In this document: positions 1 to 12,252 of the stretch, in pieces
Layout of the letters: every line of letters begins with the position of its first letter
Numbering within the stretch: the first letter of the stretch is position 1
Source of the DNA: Asterias rubens
Lineage: Eukaryota; Echinodermata; Asteroidea; Forcipulatida; Asteriidae
Length of the DNA: 64,000 nucleotides
Assembly: GCF_902459465.1 (NCBI RefSeq)
Contig: NC_047066.1
Location: 13,519,047 to 13,583,046, forward strand
Direction: 5' to 3'
The notes under the pieces: model-generated
Told to the model about the DNA's origin: nothing
The model's database searches: none
What the model saw: the letters and a program-made list of their open reading frames with translations, nothing else
Translations under genes and position numbers: made by a program

Positions 1-659
1 CGTGAGACTCAACAAAAATGATCTGTGATGATGTAAAACTAAATTTCATCTAAGTGTGCATAACAGCATTGTGACATCGAACTGACTGGATCCAAACGAG
101 ACAATAGAAAATGGAGAATTGCCTAGCAACGAAGACAAACAACCTTCATCAGGTCCGTGTTGTGACACCAAAATATGCCACGACACGGACTGGTTTGACA
201 ATGGTTTTCTGAGGCACTGGTACTCCAGTATTGATTTCACTTTTCATTTCTATCTGGGTACTTGTTGGATACCATGCAAGGCACCACCAATGGCAGCAAA
301 AAACACTGTTCCAAAATCAAGGGGGAAACAATTTCGGGGGGATCGTGGGAAAATTTTCGAATTGTTTATAAGAACATGGAAAGCTTTAATTTAGTGACAC
401 ATTTGTGTTATTTGCTTGTAGTATGAATGTAAATTAATTCACCTTCATAAAGCAATGAATAAAAGAAAAACGTTGTGAAGAATATTAAGCCGTCTAAAGT
501 TGGATTTAAAAAAGAATAAAAATCACGCTTGTGATTTATATTGTGGCGTACTTTGCTCAGCAATGATACACAGTTATTATAAACCGGTTAAGGTCGGTCT
601 TAGCTCTTTGTGAAATCAACCAAACAGGTCAGACAAACTGGTGGCACATTTACAATGAT

Positions 660-845
660 ATCTTTAGGAAAGAAGGAAAGAGGTTGCAACTTTGATACGC
701 ACTCCACCAAGGGAACAAAATCCACAGGCAAATCTCTCAGTGGGATTTGAACCAACGAACTGTGCATGGCTAGAGCAGATGTCTTACCACTAGACCACTA
801 AGCTAGTCCAGTAGCTAGAGGCAATTTTAATCCTATGTGTTGCTT
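660..845 (-). repeat. tRNA-derived SINE family T, partial copy
   Basis: Reading the minus strand, a TAGTGGTCTAGTGGTAAGAC stretch (A-box-like) is followed by GGTTCAAATCCCAC (B-box-like). It is related to the copies at 33 kb and 37.7 kb. The rest of 1-2229 shows no convincing coding or RNA gene. Confidence 0.6.
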
Positions 846-2229
846 TTCTACAAGGGTGTTAGTTTGAATCCCCCAAGATAACTGATGATTTCAAAATTAC
901 CAAAAGTATTGTCGTTCATACTGAATCATCATTTTCTTTATTTATGCAATTCAAAATCATAGACGTAAAACATTGTTTGCATGAGAGAGATTAGCTGCTG
1001 TCATGCTTGTCGTTTATATCCTGATGTGGGTCTTCCTAAATTTTTCCCTCCCAGTGTGCCCAACAAACTACTCAACTTACCAGAATGAAAGGTTCAGAGA
1101 AACTGGCATTCTTGACACATAAAAAGTATACCAAACCCCTGGGAAACCTACCAATACCTATAACACACACAAAATCATCACACCCCCTACATGTTATCAA
1201 GACATTCATATATACGGGTGACTTGAATATACCAGAAACACGAACAATGATTTCTCAGACAAAGTGAATCCCTTCAGTGAAAAACTAACCACAAGAGGAA
1301 TAGAGTATTAATCAGAGATAAACAAAATCACAAACAAAGTATCTTTTGAAGAACCCAGCAATCTTAATCAATTTGATTCACATACAATCCTTGCATCAAC
1401 TGTGCAATCGCAATGAAACACTCCAGAGGATTTTTCAAAACCTCCTTTCATTGATTTAAAAAAAGACAACAACATTCAGAAAACTAATTAGAGCAAAACT
1501 CAATGCAAGTCTTAACGACTCCACGCCTCTACCCAACAGCTCTCTTTTGGACTGATATCCCCCCCCTGCCCCTGAATGTCGAGGTCATTAATGGCTGAAT
1601 CAAAAAAGGAAATGTTGTCCAAGCAACAACTCAAGAATTAGATTAATATCAAGGGGGCATTTGTGTTTGTAAACACATCATTCTAGCATGCATTTCCATT
1701 CTTCTGGTAATTATGGGCACTTCTTTATGAGGAAGATACTGGAACTTTGCAAAGGGCACAATGGCAATTGTTGTGGGTGTTGAGTGGGTTGTTTCCAGGC
1801 TTGACTGTTGGAAAATCTGCTAATGTGACTGATGCAAAACTGTTACGCTTATTGAATTTCTTGTGGGAGACAAACCTTCCCTTAATGAAGGCAGGCATCA
1901 ACACATGATCCTGCATGAGCCAAAGTATCACGGGCTGATAATCACTAAATGGCAATCAATAGTAAACCACAAAAGTGGTGAATTCCTTAGCAAAAAATCC
2001 TTTCAATTCTTAACCTACACTTGTATAATTAATTAAATTCTACTTTCTATCACCCTGGGCCAATGGATCTGAGGAGAACACCTGGTAACAAATAAATCAC
2101 TGACAGATTGCGCTTCAGTTACGGTCAGAGACCACAGGTATTTATTTGCTCCTGGATGAACAACTGTTTCTGAAAACTTGAAAGCAATTTTCAATTTGAA
2201 AAAATAAAAACTCTTGGAAAGTAACAATA

Positions 2230-2533
2230 ATGGCAATGCTACGTACGCTGAAGGTCAGCATTTTACTTTTCTGTGCGCTAAGTCAACACTTAAACAAAGC
2301 TAACGGGAGATGTCTCCGTAAAGCTGCAAAAGAAACTTGCCCCGCAGGATGGAGCAAGTGGAACAGTCACTGCTACAAGTTTATTTCTGAGCACCGTGAA
2401 TGGGCTAATGCAAAAGATAAATGCATTGAGATCGGGGGCGTGATGGCAACCCCAAATTCTCTGGAGGAGCAGTCACACCTCCAAAGTGTTACGTTAGCCA
2501 TTTGGATTGACTGCAATGATATTGAAGAAGAAG
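2230..2533 (+). CDS. C-type lectin exon 1
   Basis: ATG to donor AAG|GTGAGT at 2534. Encodes the signal peptide and the first half of the lectin domain. It ends after one base of a Gly codon (phase 1), matching exon 2. Confidence 0.9.
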
Positions 2534-5500
2534 GTGAGTGCCTTTGTGATTTGATTTAGGTATTTACTGAAATCATGTGTCTGGACATATCAGATAATGA
2601 TATTAGATTTTGTCACCGTTTTCACAAAGTGACAAATTCGTCCAAAAGGATGCAATGGGGCATTTTCAATTTTTAAATGTAGTATGTGTCCTGAACATTT
2701 CTAAAAAATGTTTAGTCTTGAAAATAACCAAATGGCGAATCGGCGGCATTCAATGTTTTGCGATTTCACAAACCAGAGTTGTCACCTCGATCCACATCGG
2801 GGTGTGTATTATAAGCCACGAACTGAGCAGCTCAGTGAGTGTGGTAGTCTGAAGTCAAGGCGCGCACGCCACCCCCAGGACCAACTTACAAACAAGACCA
2901 ATGCCCAGTGGTCTTTTATTGTGTGAAGCGCACACCCCGACTGAAGTCTAGCCGTGTGTGGCCAATGGTTTTACTTCATTTTGAGTTTTTTATGAGCCGG
3001 TGAATCCGCGCCCTGTGTGTGGCAAATCCGAGGTGTTTTGGAATTTTGCGTTTTCAAGTATCGGCGAGTATGCATGCCTTTTGTTTTGGGCGACTAGGGG
3101 TGCTGCATTTTTGCGTTTTCACGCAATTGGGTGAATACCATTAGAACAAAACAGTTTTCTAAAGTAGCATCCAAATAGAGAAACAGTGTCTAGTCATTCT
3201 ATTGCAACTAATACACAAACGTATCACTACAAAAAAGATTTACACATTAAAGTCACTGGACACTATTGATAAAATAATTGATCGCATAAAACCTTACTCC
3301 GTAGTAGCCAACGTGGAGAGCTGTTGATGGAATAAAACATTGTGAGAAACAGCTCCCTCTGGAGCAATGTAGTTTTTGACGCAGGAGTAATTTCTCACTT
3401 AAACATTTATTTTTGGGGAATCCACAAGACCACAGGGCTTTTTGCTGAAATAAATTTTGTGGACAAGAACTGTCCTGGTTAAAACCTGTTCTGTTGCATG
3501 TAGTATTTTTTTAGTATTGTTTCAATCTGGTCTCGATCTTTCCTTCAGTTTCATTTTTGTATACGTACACATTTTTATTTCATCTTTTTTTTATTATATT
3601 TATTTATTATCTTAATAATAGTTTCTGCTTATTTTTGACAATTAAGGGTTTTAGTTTTAATGTGGTATGTTCTATACGGTAGTTCTTGTAATTGTTTGTG
3701 TATTGCTTTTACTAGCCATCTTTTGTTTGAATTTTTACTGCAATTTTAGATTGTGTAACGTATCTAAGGCCTAACAAAATAAATGTTGTATTTACGGTAA
3801 CCCGACCGACCTCAATTTTTTGCGGCCAAATTGCCGACCTCAACATTTTTTTCTAAATATTTTGTAAGTTGGTAAAATTTAAAATGAGAACTTCAACATG
3901 TTGCCTCACTTTAAAACTATTTACCTCGACTTACCAGTGTAATAATGCAGCCCTGATACTTCACAAATTTTTGTTATATTCAACGATGTCCAAGTTCGAA
4001 AATAAGCCAAAAAGTCCCGATGTCTGAGTAAAATTCACGCAAAGAAATAGCACCCAATTTCACGCACGTAAATGCAAAACAGCAGATTTCAAGCCCGCTA
4101 GTCGTTGTTCTTTGCATGCGACAAAAAAATACAAGAAACATTGAGAACTAGAGGGCGTTTCGGAACAATGTGATAGCGTGAGATTAAACGCCCTCTATTG
4201 GTGAAATTACGCGAACCAGCAACACACGCTTGAGACAACGACTTGACATGTCTGCACATGCTCCCCTACAATGCATGCATAATAGTACATGTAACCTACA
4301 TCAAGACAGCATAGTTGTTGCGAACCGCATGGATAATATACTGTCAATATTGTTTAAAAATGGAGCAGTTACGTGGGAATTTTAGCGTCTCTATGAACAA
4401 CTACACAACGTGCATGACCAATAGTAGCTGTATGAACAAAAATATTTTTTTATTGTGTATTGTAAGATTTGTTCTTTATTTTGTTTATTTTGTTGAGTTA
4501 GGCCTAGATGATTGCTTTCATTTTCTGTGGGTTTTAGTTGTTAGTGCATCATGGGTTGGGTATAGGATTATGAGGCAATCAATTGAAGTGGAAAAATTGC
4601 AAGAGCTATTTTTTACTGGCATCTCGGACTTGTTTTTTTTTTTTTCTTCTTCAAATTGTCGTCCCGCCCTTCCCAACTTTTTTACAAAAAGTCAAGGCAA
4701 AACTGCCTTGCCCCTTGAAAGCTGAAGTATCAGGGCTGATAATGCATTTTTGCGAAAATCATAGTAAAACTTGTTTCAAAAAATTAACAAATACCTGGAA
4801 ATTCAAGAACTTAACCAATAAAAAAGATTAACAAAATAAAATTATTTACCTTCCTACCTACCTGGAATTTTTTTTCAGGCCGTTACCATAAACACAACAT
4901 TTATTTTGTTTGGCCTAATAGTAAATGTTTACCTTTAATGAGCTAGGTCTGGGAGGGCAAATTTTTTTTATGACATTTTTTAAAATACTTTTGCCCCTCC
5001 CTGGATGGTCTGATGTTTCATTGTGTTGTCCAAAGAATTAAAATTAAAATTAATAAAATGCACTGTGTTTCTTTTTGAACAAGTATTATGAAATACATGT
5101 ACGCTACAAGCAAGAGAGAATTACATCAATTTGTCTTTTGGGGTACAGGGTTACAGGATTCATTACTCAATAGAGTTGAAAAGGTGTTTACCAGACTTAA
5201 AGTCAACATTTTAACATCAATTCTTTCTGTTTAAGTCATTGTTCTACTGTATTATTATATTCAACTGAAACACACAAGACTGCTGGAATCTTGAGGTTAC
5301 TGGCCCTAAAACTACTGGCCACTTAAACTACTGGCCTTTGGCATGTGGTCCAGTGAAAACTACTTTGGTAAAAACAAAAGGTCAATATTTTGGTTTTTGC
5401 ATTTAAAACCTTCAGGCCTTTTGGTTTGCAACATTTTATTCTACTTTCTCATTCACTTTTTTCCATAAAGAGAGGATTGTTAACAATTTGTGACATGTTT

Positions 5501-5790
5501 ACAATCCACCAATTGTGTTGAAACGTGTTGGGTTGTGGGCAATCAAAGCAGATTACAAATCTGTTAAACATGACAAAATTGAGTCCACTTTGTTGTCTAT
5601 CCTTATCTTTACAGGCACCTGGGAGTGCAAGGATGGAGCAACTGATGTTGACTTCAGGAGTTGGGGAGATGGGGAGCCTAATAGTGGAATTGCTTACAAT
5701 TGTGGCACGCTGTGGCCTTCCGGCTGGAGGGATTGGCAATGTGGTAATGGTGACAAGGCCCCTGTAGTGTGTAAGCAACCAGTGGCATAA
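2230..5790 (+). CDS. Secreted C-type lectin, two exons (2230-2533, 5615-5790)
   Basis: Complete 159-residue secreted lectin made by joining two exons in phase 1. Residues 1-26 form a signal peptide (hydrophobic core ILLFCAL). The C-type lectin domain runs from about residue 37 (CPAGW) to C154. Visible hallmarks are the CPAGW...HCYKF start, the WAxAKDKC helix, GEPN (121-124) with an EPN triplet that in this family usually favours mannose-type ligands, and WRDWQC (139-144) in place of the usual WND calcium motif. Cysteines 37/48, 65/154 and 131/144 fit the standard disulfides; C95 and C106 are extra and could pair. The ATG sits in AACAATAATGGC. Two AATAAA signals lie at 5917-5922 and 5950-5955. 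The single intron interrupts the domain before GTWEC and holds a TIR element. Family call is firm; ligand is inference, and lectin-fold proteins without sugar binding are common. Confidence 0.9.
3248..3445 (+). repeat. Family A MITE-like element, truncated copy
   Basis: Begins AGTCACTGGACACTATTG and carries the diagnostic internal ACATTGTGAGAAACAGCTCC. The distal half is lost. Confidence 0.65.
3766..4919. mobile_element. ~1.15 kb terminal-inverted-repeat element in the lectin intron
   Basis: The left end (3766-3801) reads AGGCCTAACAAAATAAATG and continues to a GGTAAC; the right end (4881-4919) is its inverse with few mismatches, over about 35 bp. The interior has a 136-residue open stretch (4315-4725) with hydrophobic segments but no transposase signature. 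Probably a non-autonomous DNA transposon. Confidence 0.6.
5615..5790 (+). CDS. C-type lectin exon 2 (terminal)
   Basis: Acceptor CTTTACAG|GC at 5613-5614, stop TAA at 5788-5790. Encodes GTWEC, the EPN triplet, WRDWQC and the last conserved Cys. The 176 bases complete the frame from exon 1. Confidence 0.9.
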
Positions 5791-6095
5791 AAGTACCAAT
5801 GATCTACACACATTCAGGGACCAGTGAATCACACTGCCATCATCTTGCAAACAAGAATCCCATCAATGACACTAAATGACAGATCAAACTCACCCTTATC
5901 CAATTTTAAGGACAAAAATAAAAAATATTTGAACTCAGCAGTGTAAATCAATAAATTTAAAAACAATCATGTATGAAAAACCTTAAAGGGGATCACACAC
6001 AAAATGGTAATTGGCAGTGCATTGGAAAAATAAAATTTCTCTGTACATACATGTACTTTCGTGGTTTGACAAAATTGTAGTAATTAATTTTTTGT

Positions 6096-6499
6096 TTAAA
6101 GGCAGTGGACACTATCATTTGGTATTTGTCAAAGACTAGCCTTCACAATTGGTGTATCTCAACATATTCATGAAAAAAAAAACCTGTGAAAATTTGAGCT
6201 CAATCATACTTGCGAGTCATCATACTTGCGAGATAATAATGAGAAAAAAACACCCTTGTCACACCAAGTTGTGTGCGTTTAGATCGTTGATTTCGAGACC
6301 TCAAGTTCTAAATCTGAGGTCTTGAAATCAAATTCATGGAAAATTACTTCTTTCTCGAAAACTATGACACTTCAGAGGGAGCCGTTTTTCACAATGTTTT
6401 ATACAATCAACCTCTCCCCATGACTCGTCACCAAGAAAGGTTTATTATGTTGATGCTAATAATTATTTTGAGTAATTACCAATAGTGTCCACTGCCTTT
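6096..6499 (-). repeat. Family A MITE-like element, full length
   Basis: Ends TTAAAGGCAGTGGACACTAT at the left and the inverse ATAGTGTCCACTGCCTTT at the right. The interior holds the inverted pair TTTCGAGACCTCAAGTTC / CTGAGGTCTTGAAATCAA. Confidence 0.8.
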
Positions 6500-7619
6500 G
6501 AAGATTTTGGCTTTTGATGGTTGTTTATTGCTAACAGTAATGTGTAAATTTTAATTATTTCCGTGCCAAGGTTATGATCTATTTCATGTATGCCGAACTG
6601 TTTCATTGTACATGTGCAATATTTGATATGCTCAAAAAGTGTCATCAATGTACGCACGACCCTTACGGACATTTTATCACGAGAGGGCATTATCACTAAG
6701 AAAATACTATTGACTTTGGGGGGGGGGGGGTAATAAGCCAACACAAATCAGCAAGATACATTTTCTTTGGTGAGAAAGAGTAGACTAAATTATTATTTTC
6801 TTTATAAACAGACTTTCAAAAAACTTTACAAGACTGAGAATTTGTGGTTCAAAACTAAAAAAACAGTGGGTGTTGAAAGGGAGTTATCAACAAACATTAC
6901 TGGCTTTTTTAATCCTAAAATCAAAGGAAATAGCTAGCCTTTAAAATATTTACTGTCACTTAACCATGTTTCAGTATCGTTTCCCGTTTAGGTTGAGAGT
7001 TTCTGATCCTTTACAATCCGTTTAAACACAGCAAATGAAAACTGTTTCCTGTAATCTTTGAACCGTAAGGTGCCTGGAATAAAAGCCGAAGCACCGGAAA
7101 TCTTTTTTTATATTTCTTTTAGGTTGGACAATCTTAAATTATTATTTTTTTCCCGCATATAAAAAATCATTTAAAGTCACCTGGAAGGGGTATTTTGTCA
7201 AAATAAAGATTTTGTCACTAAAACATGTATGTGTTTTGATGAGTGGAATATGAATAAATAGTTAACTAAGGTTCTTAAAAATTAGTTTCCATTTTATTTA
7301 CAAATTTAAAGTAGGCCCGACCCAAGAGGGCACTGTTTGTGATGTCAATCAAGGCGCGATATTTGAAGAGAAAATTAGTAGTCTGGCCCCGTACACTACG
7401 TCTGGATACCTGATCGTATGATGCCTACGTATGTACAGAACTGCACACACTGTATGGAAGCTGTGCGGACGGTCCACTTGGATTACCCAGCACGGTTAAT
7501 TGCATGCAGTGCCAACCAGTGCACAAGGTAGTGACGCTTGGCGCAAGCTTACAACACGCCCTCAAAGTTGAAACAATACCCAATTTTTTTTTCACGTTAG
7601 GCAAATGCTCCTTTAGGCT
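6500..7619. other. No gene seen; AT-rich spacer
   Basis: Includes a run of ten or more G at about 6718 and an inverted partner (about 7338-7357) of a sequence at 7969-7988 beyond the THAP remnant. No coding signal was found apart from the neighbouring THAP remnant. Confidence 0.5.
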
Positions 7620-7872
7620 TGTCACGTCTTTCAGGTACCTTCTTCGACTTCCCACTAGCTGGAAAAATTGTTGGGATGGCATCATCATGTTTTAGAAAAG
7701 AACTTTTCTCTCTTCATGTCAAAATGCGTGGTGTATTCCGGATTCTCGAAGCACGACGGCTCGAAGTGTTTGCTGCACAGCGCTGGAAAATACGTTTGAG
7801 CGGACCACTTTGCAAACTAACCCCATCTTTAGTTGATTTGCTGCATCCAGCAGCAATACACCTGGTTGACAT
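7620..7872 (-). pseudogene. THAP-domain remnant (THAP zinc finger, frameshifted)
   Basis: The minus strand starts with an ATG at 7872 reading MSTRCIAAGCSKSTKDGVSL, the N-terminus of a THAP C2CH zinc finger. The expected middle of about 20 residues is missing. Another frame then continues KWSAQTYFPALCSKHFEPSCF, supplying the later Cys and His (LCSKHF). A further frame gives DDAIPTIFP, the AVPTIF box that closes THAP domains, and then runs into a stop at GAFA. So the domain is recognisable in three frames, with at least one deletion and one further frame change. THAP domains occur in chromatin factors and in P-element-type transposases; which this came from cannot be told. A palindromic TGACGTCA lies 97 bp upstream of the ATG. 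Confidence 0.75.
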
Positions 7873-8014
7873 TGCCGGAGAAATGCAATAATAAACGTAC
7901 AAACTCACGACTAGGACTTTCATGTACTTGCACGTACGTGTGTTCGATGTTCGATCGAGGCACAGTCTGCCTCGATTGACGTCACAAAAGGGGTAGGCGG
8001 AGTCACCCCCCACC

Positions 8015-8500
8015 CTAATTACTCGAGGTTAATTATCAAGAACCAGGCCTTGGCGGGTTTAAACCACTAGTTGAAAACTTTTTCAACACACTTTGATTCC
8101 CATTTACAAATACCTTTTCGGTCAAAAAACATCAACACTTGTTGGTCAAAAAGTAAAATAAATGCAAAAATGTTAACTGTTCAATGATTTCTTTCAACAC
8201 AACACCCCTCCAGCTATGAAATGATAAGGCCCTCGGCCCGATCGGGTAAACAACTCCTTATAAGGGAATGCTGTGCAGGGAATGCTGTGCATGTCGCGTG
8301 ATGTGGCACAACTGTCCCGGCCGTTGCTCTCGACCAATAGGAATGAAGAAACTGTCTTATAAGGACAGGTGAAAGCTCGCGTGTCACACCCATGTTTCAA
8401 CACTTTTTACTGGTCATAAACAAAGGTTTATACACACCCACGTGACGCGCTCTCCACCAATAGGAGCATCGAAACTGTCTGAGGTATTTATGAATATAGG
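8015..8500. repeat. Interspersed repeat L, copy 1
   Basis: Shares long near-identical blocks with 40780-41218, including CCTCGGCCCGATCGGGTAAA and ACAACTGTCCCGGCCGTTGC. No protein-coding potential seen. Confidence 0.75.
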
Positions 8501-8774
8501 ATTGAAACAAATCGAACAGTTCAAAAACCAAAAGATGGCCAATACCTCGCCTTTAAATGGCTTTTACTGCATGTGACAAAAAATAAATTTTATGATTTGT
8601 GTGTAGTAGGAATGTAATTTAACTCAATGGTAAAGCAATAAATAAAATTGAAAGTGAATGTACAGTCAGTTTGGCAATTCCGCAGTCACTCATGTCACAT
8701 TGATCACAGAAATTAATCTAGTTTGTATAATAATTGATTTGTGCAAATCATGCTGTGTAGATTGTAATGAATAG

Positions 8775-8976
8775 AACTTATCTATTGTTCTGCTACCCTG
8801 GAGTAGATTTCAGAAATCAAGGTGGGGGGGGGGGTGGCAGTACTTCTAGATTCTTAGATCTGAATAGATTGAAATGAAAAGAACATTGTTCTGCTATCCT
8901 AGAGAAGATTTCAGAATTCAAGGTGAGGGGAGGGGGGGGGGGCAGGGGCAGTACTTCTTAGTTCTTAGATCTGAAA
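8775..8976. repeat. Direct tandem duplication (~100 bp x 2) with G runs
   Basis: The block with TTGTTCTGCTA, AGATTTCAGAA, a poly-G run, GCAGTACTTCT and CTTAGATCTGAA occurs twice in a row. The second G run is longer and interrupted. Confidence 0.75.
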
Positions 8977-9092
8977 GGAACTGTAAGGACTATATACGGT
9001 TTCCCAGTTCTATCATCAGTGAACGACTCTTTGCCACAACATCCACTTCTGCAGTAGCTGCTTACAGACAGTAGAAAACAAAAAGAGTATTA

Positions 9093-9245
9093 AGCCCGGT
9101 TCATACTCCCGCGAATGCCAATGCAGTACAAGCTTTGGTGCCACAAATTCACAGTGAGTAATATGGCTGGAGCTGGACTGCAACTCCGGCGAATCGGGCT
9201 GTGACGTCAAAAATAGTATCGAATTTGCATTCGCATGAACCTTTC
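9093..9245. repeat. Palindromic element J, degraded copy
   Basis: Starts GGTTCATACTCCCGCGAATG and ends with inverse GCATTCGCATGAACC, like the better copy at 62309-62496. 9246-10928 beyond it shows no gene, only AT-rich sequence and G runs. Confidence 0.55.
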
Positions 9246-10928
9246 TTTATAGGGAAACTTTAGCTGTGAAGAGAAAGATTATTTGTCGCCCAACCTCACC
9301 CAACCTTTTTAGAGGAATTATTTAAAATTATTATAAATGGTTTCAGTTGTGATTTGCTGCCTCTGTCTGTTTAAAAATCATGACAATTATAAATAAACAT
9401 GACTTGAAGTATAACCCCCGATAGAAATAACCCCGATTCAAAAGCATCATTGGTTTCGACCAATATGCACATAAAGATGTGCCAAGAAATTGTACAGTCC
9501 CCTTGAAAGCTGCACAAGCAAGGACAACATCAACAAGATTGCAGAACATCTTTGGAGAGGAGGGGTGGTACGAGGAGTGGGACTCTGCAAGAGAACGGGT
9601 TTGATCTTCTCTTACACTTCAATGTCTTCGCCTTGTCTTGATCTTGAAAGGACAACTTCATTTTCCAACCTCCACTATATTGCATTCCCTAAAAAAATTC
9701 TCATTTTTTGTTGGTGTGAACAGTCAAGTTTGTAATATTTTTGTTTTATACATATTATTATTATTATTATTTTATTTTTTTTAAAGTAAATTTTTCAATT
9801 TGATTTTTTTCATCTGTTTTTTTTTAAGGTGAAAAGTCAAATTTTTAATATTTTGCTATTGCAAGTTGATCAAGTGATTAAAAAGGGGGAGGTAGGGGCA
9901 ATAAAGTCCAAGAAGAAACTTTAAATGAAACTCTCCGACTGTGAATAATTCACATCTTATACATTATTTTCAATGAGGAATAATAACTAGTTTTGATTGA
10001 CAGTTCTTTGACATCTGAAAAAAAAGACCCAAGCAAAAAATCGGGTGAAAGGGCAATCCAACATATTTTTTTGAGGGGCCTAATTATCATATTTTTGTGA
10101 TTTTGCTTTCTTTTATTGTTTTTAGGGGGGGGGGGGAATTTAGGCTCCTTTTTTTAATTTTACTTGAATTTGTTCTCGACTTTTCTTCTACTATGATGTA
10201 GCCAAAGGGCAATTCCATGGTTAGTCACATTACACTTTTTAGTGTCATTTCTTGATCTTGGTGCTAGTAGTTCTATGTGAGATATTATTTCCACTAAGTT
10301 TATAGACTGATTTGTACTTGACACCCAAGGCTTTGAATTGATGATATTAGAAATGTTGTGGGCTTTGTGCTCTGGATGTTATAACGTTGTTAAAAGCAGT
10401 CAGTCGCATTACACAAAAAGGACATGGTAAAAAACACACTTGTACAATTCGAAAATTTCCTCTAACCAAAAAGCTTGCGAAAGTGTTGCTATATCTAACA
10501 CACAACTCTTATACATGAGTATCCAACAGGATACTTATAAACGGTCAGCAACTTGAACTTTTAGGTATACATGGCAAAACCATGGTCAGTTGCATTACGG
10601 TCAGTCGCATTACAGCTTTCCAGACAATGTAGCAACGCCTACATGGAGCCCAAGCTGAGTTCTTGTTTGGCAAAATTGGGTTCATTCCTTGTCAACAACT
10701 AAACAAAAATTGGTTTCATATGTTAGCTATAACTTCTAAGTGAAAAGAAAGTTGTGTCAAAAACTTGATGGTTTGGTGTCATGTCCATGTTTGCTTGGAA
10801 TTGCCCATAAGTGTTTTGAGTATGGAACGTTAGGCTACAATTGCTTTTATAAATTTCTACCAAAGAGGAAAATTTCACTTGAGCAAACTTGAACAGTGGG
10901 GGTCGGATTTTGCAAAAGTTTTCCTTAC

Positions 10929-11026
10929 CTGAATCCGGCGATGACTCCAGCGATGACTCCACTGTACGTCCACAAACCACAAATCCAATGACATCATCAA
11001 ACATCTGGTCTCACAGTTGCTTGGAG
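10929..11026 (-). other. Exon-like segment, unassigned
   Basis: Flanked by a polypyrimidine acceptor CCCTTTTTAG|GTG and a good donor TTCAG|GTAAGG on the minus strand. One frame is open (GAPSNCETRC...SHRRIQ) but has no family resemblance. It may be an exon of a gene starting near 12 kb, or a chance pairing. Confidence 0.25.
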
Positions 11027-11282
11027 CACCTAAAAAGGGACAGGTAAAAAGATTGTTCCGTAAAATATTATTTCTCTGTTCACTCTCCATGGTTCACTGG
11101 AGTGGAACTATTTCACTCAAATCACTTTTTTCATTCCCTCCTCAACAACATAATATTTTGGCAGAATTAGGGGATAACTTTCCGTATGGCGCCACCACTT
11201 TTTCACATTAAATTAGATATACAGAAACTTTTCAGAATAAAATACATAATATAAGGAAACAAAATAATATTTGAGAAAAACA

Positions 11283-11745
11283 GAGATGCCAAGTCCAGAG
11301 GCCAGCTATGCTGGATGCCAGATTTTTCAAATCCTCCGCTCACTTCTTCTGCCTGTTGTGTCTTCGCTAGTGGAGCGCATTTAACGAATTTGCTAAACGA
11401 ATTGGGAAAAACTTGTGCACAATAAGTGTTTTGCGCTCTGCCGAATTTTAGCTGAACCTGCTGGAAGAGCAAAAGCGTGCGCAATCTGCAAATTTGCGCT
11501 CTGTTTGTACAAAGTTTGTACAAAAATGATGATTCTGATAAACTGCGTGCAATCTGAAGATTGTGCAAACATTGTAGATTGCGTTTTTTGTACACACGAG
11601 CGCGATTTGGCAATGCATGTTGTTAATTTAAATTTTTGGCCCCAATGCGTGAGAAAATGGTTGCTGTGCATGTGAGCGTGAGACAGAGCCCAAATGTGTG
11701 AGTCTCACGCATAATGCGTGAGACTTGGTAGGTCTGAGATGTGCT
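11283..11745. repeat. Interspersed repeat with GTGAGACT motifs
   Basis: Carries TCTCACGCATAATGCGTGAG and related words. A rearranged inverse copy lies at 26440-26690, sharing AGCTGGC...ACTTGGCAT and CTCACGC. Confidence 0.55.
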
Positions 11746-11849
11746 AATTTATTTCATAACAAATGAAAAAGTGGTGGCAGGATAGGAATATTTTTTCCAA
11801 ACAACACACAGAAAATTGAGAGAACAAATAGTGTTACTTTTAGTTTTGT

Positions 11850-12060
11850 TTTTACCTGTCCGCTGAAGGGCTCATTGAGAGACAGTACCAGTCACTCTTT
11901 CTGCAACCCCAGCGAAACAGTCCGCTCAACACCGCCTGAAGCCTCGCTATAACTCACCAGGAGCTCCCCGCTCTAGCTGGGTTGTTCTCCGCCTCATTGT
12001 TCCCCGTCTCGGATCACCGCGCGCACCGCTGCTATCCCAGTCATTTTCACAGAGGCTGTT
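11850..12060 (-). promoter_or_regulatory. GC-richer patch, possible promoter/first exon
   Basis: Locally GC-richer than its surroundings with several CGs. On the minus strand it holds GGGAACAATGAGGCGGAG and two possible donors, CTCCTG|GTGAGT and GGACAG|GTAAAA. This fits a 5' untranslated or first exon of a leftward gene, perhaps joined to 10929-11026. Support is weak and there is no homology. Confidence 0.2.
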
Positions 12061-12252
12061 GAGAAAAACAACTATTAGTGCTACAGTTTTAAGTCCAAAG
12101 GTGTCACTTTAAAAGACAAATGGAGTCACGTTAAGTGATTTTCATGGCACAATTAGCAGTTTTTGTTAATTACTCTCTTGTGAATAAAGTAGAAATCTCT
12201 TTTTTCTTGACTTTCTCCATCATATGATTGAAAAACTTACTAGAGAAACATA

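Noticed and set aside
4315-4725. 136-residue hydrophobic open frame
   Set aside because: Inside an AT-rich TIR element in an intron, with no transposase or other domain; probably chance.
7425-7688. 87-residue minus-strand frame as a separate gene
   Set aside because: It is an out-of-frame shadow of the THAP remnant's AIPTIF part.
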